From: UBA4416 sp040387555
GTDB lineage: Bacteria; Bacteroidota; Bacteroidia; B-17B0; Aurantibacillaceae
Reading direction: 5' to 3'
Assembly (NCBI GenBank): GCA_040387555.1
Contig: JAZKDO010000003.1
Coordinates: forward strand, 744,001-808,000
Length of the DNA: 64,000 bases
The notes under the pieces were generated by a model that was not told the DNA's origin, did not search any database, and saw only the letters and a list, made by a program, of their open reading frames with translations. The position numbers and the translations under genes were made by a program. Numbering within the stretch: position 1 is the stretch's first letter; each line of letters begins with the position of its first letter. Shown here in pieces: positions 34,986 through 42,911 of the stretch.

Positions 34986-36308
34986 TTAATTTGTTCTAAC
35001 GCCTATACAATAATAGTTGTATCCAAGCTGCTTCATGTCCTGTGGATCAAAAATATTTCTTCCATCAAATAAAGTTTTTTCTTTTAAGCGTTTACCGATT
35101 TCAGTAAAGGAAGGCACTCTAAATTCAGGCCATTCCGTTACAATTAATAAGGCATCAGCACCATCAAGAGCATCATACATTTCCATGGAATACTCGATTG
35201 TATCTTTGAGCGTGTGTTTGGCTTCATTCATTGCCACAGGATCATAAGCAACAACGCTGGCACCTTCTTTTAATAATTTTTCAATGATTACTAATGACGG
35301 TGCTTCGCGCATGTCATCCGTTTTTGGTTTAAAAGACAAACCCCATAAGGCAAATTTCCTACCTTTAAGATCGCCCTTGAAATGTTTTTTTACTTTGTCA
35401 AATAAAACTTCTTTTTGGTTTTCATTTACTTCTTCTACGGCATTTAAAATACGCATATCGTATTTGTTTTCTTTGGCGGTTTTTATTAATGCTTTAACAT
35501 CTTTTGGAAAGCAACTTCCACCATAACCAACACCTGGATAAATAAATTTTGTTCCTATACGTGCATCGCTACCTATTCCTTTTCGAACCATATTCACATC
35601 AGCACCCATAATTTCGCACAGGTTCGCTATATCATTCATGAAACTGATTTTTGTAGCCAACATTGCATTAGCTGCGTATTTGGTCATTTCGGCCGATGGG
35701 ATATCCATAAAATAAATTGGATGTCCATTCATTAAAAATGGTTTATATAGTTTACTCATCAATTCTTCTGCTTCCGGCCTGTCTATTCCAACCACAATTC
35801 TGTCTGGCTTCATAAAATCATCAATAGCAGCACCTTCTTTTAAGAATTCAGGATTTGATGCAACATAAAAATCTAATTTAGATCCTCTTTTTTCAAGTTG
35901 AGCAGCAACGGCATTTCTTACTTTTTCGGCAGTACTTACAGGTACGGTACTTTTGGTAACAACAACCAGAGGCTGTTCCATGTGTTCGCCAATACTTGAA
36001 GCAACCGCTAATACATATTTAAGGTCAGCAGAACCATCTTCATCAGGAGGAGTGCCAACAGCGATAAAAACAACTTCAGCACCCTGAATGCTTTCTTTTA
36101 ATGAGGTAGAAAAATGCAAACGATTTTTCTGAACATTGCGGGTTACCATTTCATCCAATCCAGGTTCATAAATTGGCAAAATACCATTGTGCAGGTTATT
36201 AATCTTTTTCTGATCAATATCAATGCATGTAACATCCAGTCCTACTTCTGCAAAGCATGTTCCTGTTACTAAACCAACGTATCCTGTTCCTACAATCGCT
36301 ATTTTCAT
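34986..36308 (-). CDS. ugd: UDP-glucose 6-dehydrogenase
   Basis: A 440-residue NAD-dependent sugar dehydrogenase oxidising UDP-glucose to UDP-glucuronate. The N-terminal NAD motif is IVGTGYVGLVTGTCFAEVG. VGTPPDEDGSADL and STVPVSTAEKVR are family segments, SNPEFLKEGAAIDDF binds the sugar, and GVGYGGSCFPKDVKAL holds the catalytic Cys. The C-terminal nucleotide-binding domain contains LSFKPKTDDMREAPS. It lies between the sugar aminotransferase (7 bp) and the decarboxylase gene. UDP-GlcNAc or UDP-ManNAc dehydrogenase is possible but fits the sequence less well. Confidence 0.93.
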   Translation of the reverse strand: MKIAIVGTGYVGLVTGTCFAEVGLDVTCIDIDQKKINNLHNGILPIYEPGLDEMVTRNVQKNRLHFSTSLKESIQGAEVVFIAVGTPPDEDGSADLKYVLAVASSIGEHMEQPLVVVTKSTVPVSTAEKVRNAVAAQLEKRGSKLDFYVASNPEFLKEGAAIDDFMKPDRIVVGIDRPEAEELMSKLYKPFLMNGHPIYFMDIPSAEMTKYAANAMLATKISFMNDIANLCEIMGADVNMVRKGIGSDARIGTKFIYPGVGYGGSCFPKDVKALIKTAKENKYDMRILNAVEEVNENQKEVLFDKVKKHFKGDLKGRKFALWGLSFKPKTDDMREAPSLVIIEKLLKEGASVVAYDPVAMNEAKHTLKDTIEYSMEMYDALDGADALLIVTEWPEFRVPSFTEIGKRLKEKTLFDGRNIFDPQDMKQLGYNYYCIGVRTN

Positions 36309-36315
36309 ATATTTT

Positions 36316-37455
36316 TTATTTTACTAATTCTAATAGATTATCTGTAATGTATTTTAATGTTTCTTCGTCCATTTCAGTATGCATAGGCAATGATAGAACC
36401 GTTGCACATAGTTTTTCAGTCACCGGGAAATCACCTTTTTTAAATCTATCACTTTTATAGGCATTTTGTTCGTGCAAAGGAATAGGGTAGTAGATCATTG
36501 CCGGAATTCCCCGTTGGGATAATTGCTCTCTTAATTTGGCACGATCAATACCGTTTAATATTAAGGTATATTGATGAAAAACATGTGTTGATTTTTTTGC
36601 TCTTACAGGTATTTTAAGCTTGGGATGATTTGCAAATGCTTTATCATAATAATCAGCTACTTTATTTCTTGCATAGGCATATTCATCCAGGTGTTTTAAT
36701 TTTGCTTTTAAAACTACAGCTTGTATAGTATCCAAACGTGAATTCACTCCTAAAACATCATGCACATATTGAACACTTTGCCCGTGATGCGCCACCATTC
36801 TTAATTTTTTTGCCAGTGAATCATCATTAGTGTAAATTGCTCCACCATCGCCATAACAACCTAAATTCTTACTTGGAAAAAAAGAAGTACATCCAATTGT
36901 TCCAATAGTGCCTGCTTTAGTTTTTGTACCATCGCTAAAGGTATAATCAGCGCCAATAGCCTGTGCTACATCTTCAATAACAAATAAATTATGCTTTTTT
37001 GCTATTGCCATTATTCGTTCCATATCAGCACATTGTCCAAATAAATGCACTGGCACAATTGCTTTTGTTTTAGGAGTAATCGCTTTTTCAATAGCCTCAA
37101 CATCTATATCAAACGTCTCTGGATACACATCTACTAACACTGGCGTTAAACCTAATAAACCAATTACTTCAGCAGTTGCCACATATGTGAAACTCGCTGT
37201 AATTACTTCATCCCCTGGTATCAGATCCAATGCCATCATTGCTATCTGTAGCGCATCAGTTCCATTAGCACATGGAATAACATGTTTTACGTTTAAGTAT
37301 TTTTCCAGATCAGCTTGAAATTCTTTCACTGCAGGTCCATTAATAAAAGCAGTAGAATTTAAAACTTCCTGAATACCAGCATCAACTTCTGATTTTATTT
37401 TTTCATACTGACCTTTAAGGTCAACCATTTGAATTTTTCCGGTAAGTGTAGTCAT
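36316..37455 (-). CDS. DegT/DnrJ/EryC1/StrS sugar aminotransferase (WbpE/WlbC-like)
   Basis: A 379-residue PLP-dependent sugar aminotransferase. The PLP lysine is K196 in TSFFPSKNLGCYGDGG. PCANGTDALQIAMMAL and EVITASFTYVATAEVI bind cofactor phosphate and substrate, and VIEDVAQAIGADY carries the Asp that contacts the pyridine ring. The N-terminus (IQMVDLKGQYEKIKSEVDAG) resembles WbpE/WlbC, which aminate C3 of UDP-GlcNAcA derivatives, but DegT enzymes act on many nucleotide sugars. It is first in the minus-strand run with ugd and the UDP-glucuronate decarboxylase, so an amino-uronic or amino-pentose surface sugar is plausible. Confidence 0.88.
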   Translation of the reverse strand: MTTLTGKIQMVDLKGQYEKIKSEVDAGIQEVLNSTAFINGPAVKEFQADLEKYLNVKHVIPCANGTDALQIAMMALDLIPGDEVITASFTYVATAEVIGLLGLTPVLVDVYPETFDIDVEAIEKAITPKTKAIVPVHLFGQCADMERIMAIAKKHNLFVIEDVAQAIGADYTFSDGTKTKAGTIGTIGCTSFFPSKNLGCYGDGGAIYTNDDSLAKKLRMVAHHGQSVQYVHDVLGVNSRLDTIQAVVLKAKLKHLDEYAYARNKVADYYDKAFANHPKLKIPVRAKKSTHVFHQYTLILNGIDRAKLREQLSQRGIPAMIYYPIPLHEQNAYKSDRFKKGDFPVTEKLCATVLSLPMHTEMDEETLKYITDNLLELVK

Positions 37456-37711
37456 ACTAATTGAAAATTGTATCGCACGAATATAATGATTTTGAATATA
37501 TTATGCTTGTGAATATAGTAAATAATCAAGTTGTTCAGGCACAAATACAATTGGAAAGAAAACAATAAATCTACAAAGGAAAAAAAATTAGAATTACAAG
37601 TTTTTGAGCAGAGCCATTGTAAGTATGTGAAGGGGCTAAAATCCAAAATGTATTATAAAATAACGAAGAATTATGTAACATTGTTTATTAATAGGTGTTT
37701 AAAATTGCTAT

Positions 37712-39232
37712 ATGGTTTACAAGTTTTTAATTCCGGTGTTGATTTTCACCATATCATGTTCAAAATATTCAAAGAGTTTAAAAGTAGATGTTGCCACTTG
37801 CGCTTCAGTTGACCGTAATAAAGCCCCGGATATTAAAACTCAGCTTAATTTATCAGATGCCCAATTGAAGTCAAAAACGGGTGTAGTTACAATTGAAGAG
37901 GGAAGAAATAGTTTTATTTCACGTTTATGGCTATGCGAAAATGCAAAAAAAACAATTAATGTTATGTACTATTCAATAGCAAAAGATAATGCCGGTTTTA
38001 TAATGTGCGATTACCTGATTCGTGCTGCCGATAGGGGCGTAAAAGTACGTATACTTTTGGATGCGTTAGCCAGACAAATGGCTATAAGAGAAATTCAGGC
38101 GCTCGATTCTCATGAAAACATTGAAGTAAAGGTTTATAATCCCATTGTACAGAAAGGCAAACGGAGCTATGTTCGGTTCATAAAATCAGTTCGACATCTT
38201 AACAGAATTGATCAGCGGATGCACAATAAAGTTCTTGAAATAGATAATGTAGCCGCTATTACCGGTGGACGAAATATTGCGGACATATATTTTGATTACG
38301 ATAAACATTATAATTTTAGAGATAGGGATATAATGATTTTCGGTCAGGAAGTTAGCGACGTAAAAAAATCTTTTAATCAATACTGGAAAGATACTTTATG
38401 TGTTAATTATGAATTTGTTACAAGAAAAGTAAAGAAAAAATCCAATCAAAAGCGATTTAATCAGCTTCATCGCTATGCCTGTAATACAAAGAATTTTTCA
38501 GTTGACATGAGAAACAAAGTGGAAGAGTTTCCTAACCTTTTCAAATCTATTATAAATTCCAAAGAATTTTTATGGGTTGATAATGTTTCTTTTGTGGCAG
38601 ATGCTCCGGATAAAAATATAAAAAGAGAAGAGCGTAAAGGAAGCATTTGTTCAGATACATTAATGGCTCTGCTGAAACAAGCAAAAATTTCTATCGATAT
38701 TGATAGTCCTTATTTAATTACACTTGATGAAGAAAAAGAAATGCTGCGCGACGCTGTTAAAAGAGGAGTTAAGGTGAGAATATTAACTAATAGTTTATGT
38801 TCTACTGATAACGAAAATGCATTTAGCGGTTATAGAAGAGATAGAAAAGAAACGCTTGAAACGGGAATTGAGATTTATGAATTTAAACCCAATGCCAAGG
38901 TAAGAGAAAAGCTTATGTCTCCTGAAGGAATTGCGGCTTTGGATAGAAAATCGGTTTATGGTTTTCATCCAAAAACCATGGTTATTGATAATGAAATTTC
39001 TATTATTGGAACCTATAATTTTGACCCTCGTAGTGCCGATTTAAATACAGAGTGCGTTATGATTGTGAGGTCTGATGATTTTGCAAAAATTTTACTAAAA
39101 CATATGGAAGTTGGATTTTTACCGGAAAATTCATGGCATACAACTAAAGATTTTAATCCTGATTCAGAAGCAGGGATTAGGAAAAAGTGGAAAGCTAGTT
39201 CGCGTCGAATATTTCCGAAAAGTAAACTTTAA
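37712..39232 (+). CDS. Phospholipase D-like / cardiolipin synthase family lipoprotein
   Basis: A 506-residue protein with two HKD motifs, MHNKVLEIDN (in the first half) and FHPKTMVIDN (near the C-terminus), each followed by the usual Gly-rich turn (TGGRNIAD and IIGTYNFDPRS). It is thus a complete phospholipase D pseudo-dimer. The N-terminus MVYKFLIPVLIFTISCSKYS ends at a plausible lipobox Cys (FTISC), suggesting a lipid-anchored periplasmic or surface form rather than the usual cytosolic or membrane cardiolipin synthase. It could be a phospholipase, a transphosphatidylase or a nuclease. It stands alone on the plus strand and converges with the RecD-like gene. Confidence 0.88.
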   Translation: MVYKFLIPVLIFTISCSKYSKSLKVDVATCASVDRNKAPDIKTQLNLSDAQLKSKTGVVTIEEGRNSFISRLWLCENAKKTINVMYYSIAKDNAGFIMCDYLIRAADRGVKVRILLDALARQMAIREIQALDSHENIEVKVYNPIVQKGKRSYVRFIKSVRHLNRIDQRMHNKVLEIDNVAAITGGRNIADIYFDYDKHYNFRDRDIMIFGQEVSDVKKSFNQYWKDTLCVNYEFVTRKVKKKSNQKRFNQLHRYACNTKNFSVDMRNKVEEFPNLFKSIINSKEFLWVDNVSFVADAPDKNIKREERKGSICSDTLMALLKQAKISIDIDSPYLITLDEEKEMLRDAVKRGVKVRILTNSLCSTDNENAFSGYRRDRKETLETGIEIYEFKPNAKVREKLMSPEGIAALDRKSVYGFHPKTMVIDNEISIIGTYNFDPRSADLNTECVMIVRSDDFAKILLKHMEVGFLPENSWHTTKDFNPDSEAGIRKKWKASSRRIFPKSKL

Positions 39233-39256
39233 CTTTTATTATTTTCAGATGATTAT

Positions 39257-40669
39257 TTATTCAAAAAAATCATCTGAGAAATTCATCAGGTAAACTTTTT
39301 CACTCGCTCTTGTAAAGGCAGTATATAACCAGCGGATATATTCAACATTCAACATTTCTTTAGTTAAATAACCCTGGTCAATGAACACACATGGCCATTG
39401 TCCGCCCTGAGCTTTATGGCAGGTAACAGCGTAATTAAATTTCACCTGTAAAGCATTAAAGTAGGGATTTTTTTTAAGGTAAGCCATTCGTAAGCCTTTA
39501 ATTGGCTGGTCAGATACATCTTCCATAACGGCTTCAAATAAATGTTGTTGCTGTTCTTTATTTAAGGCAGGAGCTTCCGAATTAATTGAATCTAATAATA
39601 AATTTAAGGTGATTTCAGGTGCATTAGGATAATCACATAATTCAACTATGCATTCAGCGAAATTAAAACCGTATAATTCTTTTCTCTTTGTTATTTTTTT
39701 TATTTTAAGACTGTCTCCATTTGCTATAAAACCGGCATCCGATTTTTCATCTAACCAGAAATAATTATTTTTTACAACCATCATTAAATCACCGCCGCAC
39801 AAGTCTTCTTCCATATAACGTATACGCTGCCTCACTGCCTGATTGAATTGGTTTGCACGTTTATTACTTCGTGTAACAATTAAAACATCATTAAATCCAT
39901 ATTTGCTATAAGCACTATTTAAAGCATCTTCCAGTTCATCTCCACTCAATCTTATGACATCAGGAAAAGTTTTCAGTTTTGGAAATTCATTTTCAAAATT
40001 CAAAATACATTCTCTTAAATGAGTAGCATTTAATAAAATCCCACTAGCATCTTGCTGGCGGGCTACTTGTTTTAATTCAATGTGTTTGATGTTTAAATGG
40101 TAAGCAGCTTTTAAAAATTCAATATTTAAAGCAGGGCTCTCGTTGCTGCCAACTGGCGGCAATTGCGCGGTGTCACCAACAAGAATCAATTTACAATTAT
40201 CTCCAGCATAAACGTATTCAAATAAACTTTCTAAAAGGCTCGCATAAACAGATTCAGAATTAGGATTATCCATTCCTATCATAGAGGCTTCATCTACAAT
40301 GAAGACCGTATTTCGATGAAGATTCTCACCTAACGTAAACATAACACCTCCGTCGTGCGTAGGTGTTTTTCTGAATATTTTTTTATGAATGGTTTGAGAA
40401 GGTTTTTGTGAATAGGTCGAGAGAACTTTAGCAGCTCTTCCGGTTGGTGCAAGTAAAATGCTTTTCCATTTAAAAGACGGGAGCGTTTTGGATAATGCCG
40501 CTACCATATTTGTTTTTCCAGTTCCTGCGTAGCCCTTTATCACCATGATTTCTCTTTCATTATGACTGGCAATAAATTCTGACAATAAACTAATTAAATT
40601 ACTCTGATCGTTTGTAGGACTAAAACTCAAATAACTCAAAAAAATGGATGTGAAGGACGAGTTATTCAT
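39257..40669 (-). CDS. RecD-like AAA ATPase / DNA helicase
   Basis: A 470-residue superfamily 1 helicase of the RecD/AAA_30 type. Walker A is MVIKGYAGTGKTNMV (about residues 42-56), Walker B is VFIVDEASMIGMD, motif III is ILVGDTAQLPPVGS, and the C-terminal UvrD_C_2-like segment is YAVTCHKAQGGQWPCVFID, with YTAFTRASEKVYL. It lacks the long N-terminal regions of RecD2 and is not next to recB or recC. It is a common short Bacteroidota protein, probably a 5'-3' helicase in repair. An inverted repeat (39245-39254 / 39268-39277) overlaps its 3' end. Confidence 0.9.
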   Translation of the reverse strand: MNNSSFTSIFLSYLSFSPTNDQSNLISLLSEFIASHNEREIMVIKGYAGTGKTNMVAALSKTLPSFKWKSILLAPTGRAAKVLSTYSQKPSQTIHKKIFRKTPTHDGGVMFTLGENLHRNTVFIVDEASMIGMDNPNSESVYASLLESLFEYVYAGDNCKLILVGDTAQLPPVGSNESPALNIEFLKAAYHLNIKHIELKQVARQQDASGILLNATHLRECILNFENEFPKLKTFPDVIRLSGDELEDALNSAYSKYGFNDVLIVTRSNKRANQFNQAVRQRIRYMEEDLCGGDLMMVVKNNYFWLDEKSDAGFIANGDSLKIKKITKRKELYGFNFAECIVELCDYPNAPEITLNLLLDSINSEAPALNKEQQQHLFEAVMEDVSDQPIKGLRMAYLKKNPYFNALQVKFNYAVTCHKAQGGQWPCVFIDQGYLTKEMLNVEYIRWLYTAFTRASEKVYLMNFSDDFFE

Positions 40670-40691
40670 AAATTTTTAAAGCAAGAATTAA

Positions 40692-41651
40692 TTAAAAATC
40701 GAAGTTAGGGCATTTGGCTACATTATGTTTGCCTTTGTCTGCACCCATATTCACTATCATCGGCGTAACACCAATCATAAATTCGTAGGAATTTGGGGCA
40801 GATGAATTCATTCGGTTAATGGAATAATCATAGGCAAAACCCGCAGTAACATTTTTCCAAAAACGGATCTGAAAAATGCCTGATATAAAGTCTTTGTTTC
40901 GTAGAGTTGCACCAACACCAATCCTTTTTCTATAGTAGGCCATCAGATTTACTTCCATGCTTGGCATATTAGTAAAAGATGAGTGAACATTCACGGCAGG
41001 TACCACTATTAAACCATTTTCTAAAACAATTTTCTTTCCAAACGAAACATATAACTGAGGTGTTAATAAAGATTTATTTCCGATTTGTTTATCTCCTTGT
41101 ACCTGTCTTGTTTTAAAAAACTGTTGAATAGAAACATCCAAAAATGCTTTTTTACTATAAAACCTTATTCCCGGAATAAAATCAGGATATGCGTAAAAGT
41201 AACTGCCGTAAGTTACCGCGTATATAGGATCATTGGATGAAATAACACCCTTACGTATGCCAAATTTTCTGACACCGGCAAAAACCCCAAACGACATATT
41301 GTATTTATTAGTAATTGGCAGGTGTATGGTATAAGAACCATAAAAACCTTCGCTTTGAAATATTCCTGCTTTTTCCTGTAACATATAAATTCCGACATTA
41401 TGCCAGCGCTTATAGCTTCTTTCAGGCTTTATTGTATAATTAGCACTTATAAAGTTGGAAGCTGGTGAATTTTCAAATCCTACCCATTGTTTTCTGATCC
41501 CGACAATGGCCTCCAACCCTGCATTAATATTTGTGCCTGCTGCAGCTGGATTATAACCGTATTTATTAAAGGTAAATTGAGTGTATTGACCTGTTTGTTG
41601 ACTAAAGATTTTTAGGCAAAAGAATAATAATATGTATTTAAGATAATTCAT
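40692..41651 (-). CDS. PorP/SprF family T9SS outer-membrane protein
   Basis: A 319-residue outer-membrane beta-barrel protein. A short signal peptide (MNYLKYILLFFCLKIFS, then QQ) is followed by the PorP/SprF opening QYTQFTFNKYGYNPAAAGTN. GIRKQWVGFENSPASNFISA and later amphipathic strands complete the barrel. PorP/SprF proteins receive or anchor specific T9SS substrates, SprF being dedicated to SprB. Its ATG overlaps the stop of the type B substrate gene by one base (TAATG), so the two are translationally coupled and probably form a substrate-receptor pair. Confidence 0.92.
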   Translation of the reverse strand: MNYLKYILLFFCLKIFSQQTGQYTQFTFNKYGYNPAAAGTNINAGLEAIVGIRKQWVGFENSPASNFISANYTIKPERSYKRWHNVGIYMLQEKAGIFQSEGFYGSYTIHLPITNKYNMSFGVFAGVRKFGIRKGVISSNDPIYAVTYGSYFYAYPDFIPGIRFYSKKAFLDVSIQQFFKTRQVQGDKQIGNKSLLTPQLYVSFGKKIVLENGLIVVPAVNVHSSFTNMPSMEVNLMAYYRKRIGVGATLRNKDFISGIFQIRFWKNVTAGFAYDYSINRMNSSAPNSYEFMIGVTPMIVNMGADKGKHNVAKCPNFDF

Positions 41652-42202
41652 TACCTGATGATACTGATGCCTCCTTTAATAAAATTTTTCTTGTTGGATT
41701 TGTCAGAATATAAAATATAATAATATGTTGCATCGGGTAGGGACAGCCCAAGACTTCTACCATCCCATGGAGTGTAAGAATGCACCTGATAATGCACTAA
41801 TTGTCCCCAACGATTATAGACAAATAATTCAAATTCTGGAAAATTTTCGAGCCTTGCTATGTTCCAGGTATCATTGAAATCATCGTTGTTAGGTGTAAAA
41901 TGATTTTCAGGATTAGGTTCGCAAACTAAAGTTTCAATAATGAAATAGATCGTGGTATCTTTATTATTATCCGCTCGGATTTTTACAGAATATTCACCAG
42001 GTTGCAGGTCTTCAACACTGTTTGATATTGATCCGCTGCTCCATTCATAATGAATTGGAGTTGCACCGGAAATGATGTTTACAGATGCTTTTGCGAGTTC
42101 GCAAACTCTTTCAGCTTTAGTGAAATTAACCGACAAAGACTGCGAGTTTAACTTCGACAACGTTGCCGCAAGAATTACTATTATATAGTAGAACTTTATC
42201 AC
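41651..42202 (-). CDS. Short SprB-like T9SS type B sorting-domain protein
   Basis: A 183-residue secreted protein. A signal peptide (MIKFYYIIVILAATLSKLNS, then QS) is followed by what looks like one SprB-type repeat (SGATPIHYEWSSGSISNSVE, then DLQPGEYSVKI). The C-terminus is a T9SS type B sorting domain (CHU_C): FTPNNDDFNDTWNIARLENF, FELFVYNRWGQLVHY, WDGR, LPDATYYYILYS, KGGISIIR. The start is GTG and overlaps the TPR gene stop (GTGA); its stop overlaps the SprF-like start. Most type B substrates are huge adhesins, so this single-repeat form is unusually small. Confidence 0.9.
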   Translation of the reverse strand: MIKFYYIIVILAATLSKLNSQSLSVNFTKAERVCELAKASVNIISGATPIHYEWSSGSISNSVEDLQPGEYSVKIRADNNKDTTIYFIIETLVCEPNPENHFTPNNDDFNDTWNIARLENFPEFELFVYNRWGQLVHYQVHSYTPWDGRSLGLSLPDATYYYILYSDKSNKKNFIKGGISIIR

Positions 42203-42906
42203 TTACAAAAAGTTTGTATTAAATCGTTAGCAGCTTCAATACCTTCAATCTTGGCATTCTGTAAAGTTTCACAGGCATTCACTTTATCTCCGCTTTGAGA
42301 ATAAGCATACGCTAATGCTAAATAAGCTTCCGTAAAATGATGATCCAATTCAATGGCTTTTTTATAATCTGAAATGGCTGCTGTATAGTTTTCTGAAATT
42401 TCCTGCCAATAGCCACGGTTATAGAAGGCGAGTGAATAAGTAGGATTAATTAAAATACATCTGTCAAGATCTTTAATAGCATTTGGATAATCTTCCAATA
42501 ATCCTTTCGCTAAAGCCATATTGTAAAGGGCTTTGTCATGGTTCGCATTAGCATCAATAACCTTATTAAAATTAGAGATAGCGTCCGGATACTTTTCTTT
42601 TTTCGCAAACACTAGTCCTTTTAAAAAATAAAGTTCATAATAGTTTGGATTGAGTTGTTGAAGTTGAGATATAGTAACATTAGCGTCTTTTAGTTGGTTT
42701 AATTTTATTTGTGAATAAGCTTTTAAATATAATATGCTGTCAAAATGAATTTCTGAGGAATTGATAGAATTAATTTCATCAATGGTTAACTGATAATTTT
42801 TTGTTTGAAATGTTTCTTTTACTTTTTGGGTATTATTTTGACTGGTACTCTTCAGGTAAGAAGAGCAAAGGGAAATGAGCACTAAATATTTAAAATATAA
42901 ATTCAA
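42199..42906 (-). CDS. Exported TPR repeat protein
   Basis: About 235 residues with a hydrophobic signal-type N-terminus (MNLYFKYLVLISLCSSYLKS) and several TPR units, e.g. YELYFLKGLVFAKKEKYPDA, DKALYNMALAKGLLEDYPNA, SLAFYNRGYWQEISENYTAA, FTEAYLALAYAYSQSGDKVN. I favour a TTG start at 42906, which lies just past the ispG stop (42912). The frame is open to a TTG at 42930 inside ispG. Its stop overlaps the start of the type B substrate (GTGA), so it belongs to the TPR-substrate-SprF cassette, perhaps as a periplasmic scaffold for the substrate; that role is inferred. Confidence 0.82.
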   Translation of the reverse strand: MNLYFKYLVLISLCSSYLKSTSQNNTQKVKETFQTKNYQLTIDEINSINSSEIHFDSILYLKAYSQIKLNQLKDANVTISQLQQLNPNYYELYFLKGLVFAKKEKYPDAISNFNKVIDANANHDKALYNMALAKGLLEDYPNAIKDLDRCILINPTYSLAFYNRGYWQEISENYTAAISDYKKAIELDHHFTEAYLALAYAYSQSGDKVNACETLQNAKIEGIEAANDLIQTFCK

Positions 42907-42911
42907 AATTT

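Noticed and set aside
39245..39277. 10-bp inverted repeat between the PLD-like and RecD-like genes
   Set aside because: The stem overlaps the last codons of the RecD-like gene (encoding SDDFF), has a 13-nt A-rich loop and no T-run on either strand, so terminator function is not supported.
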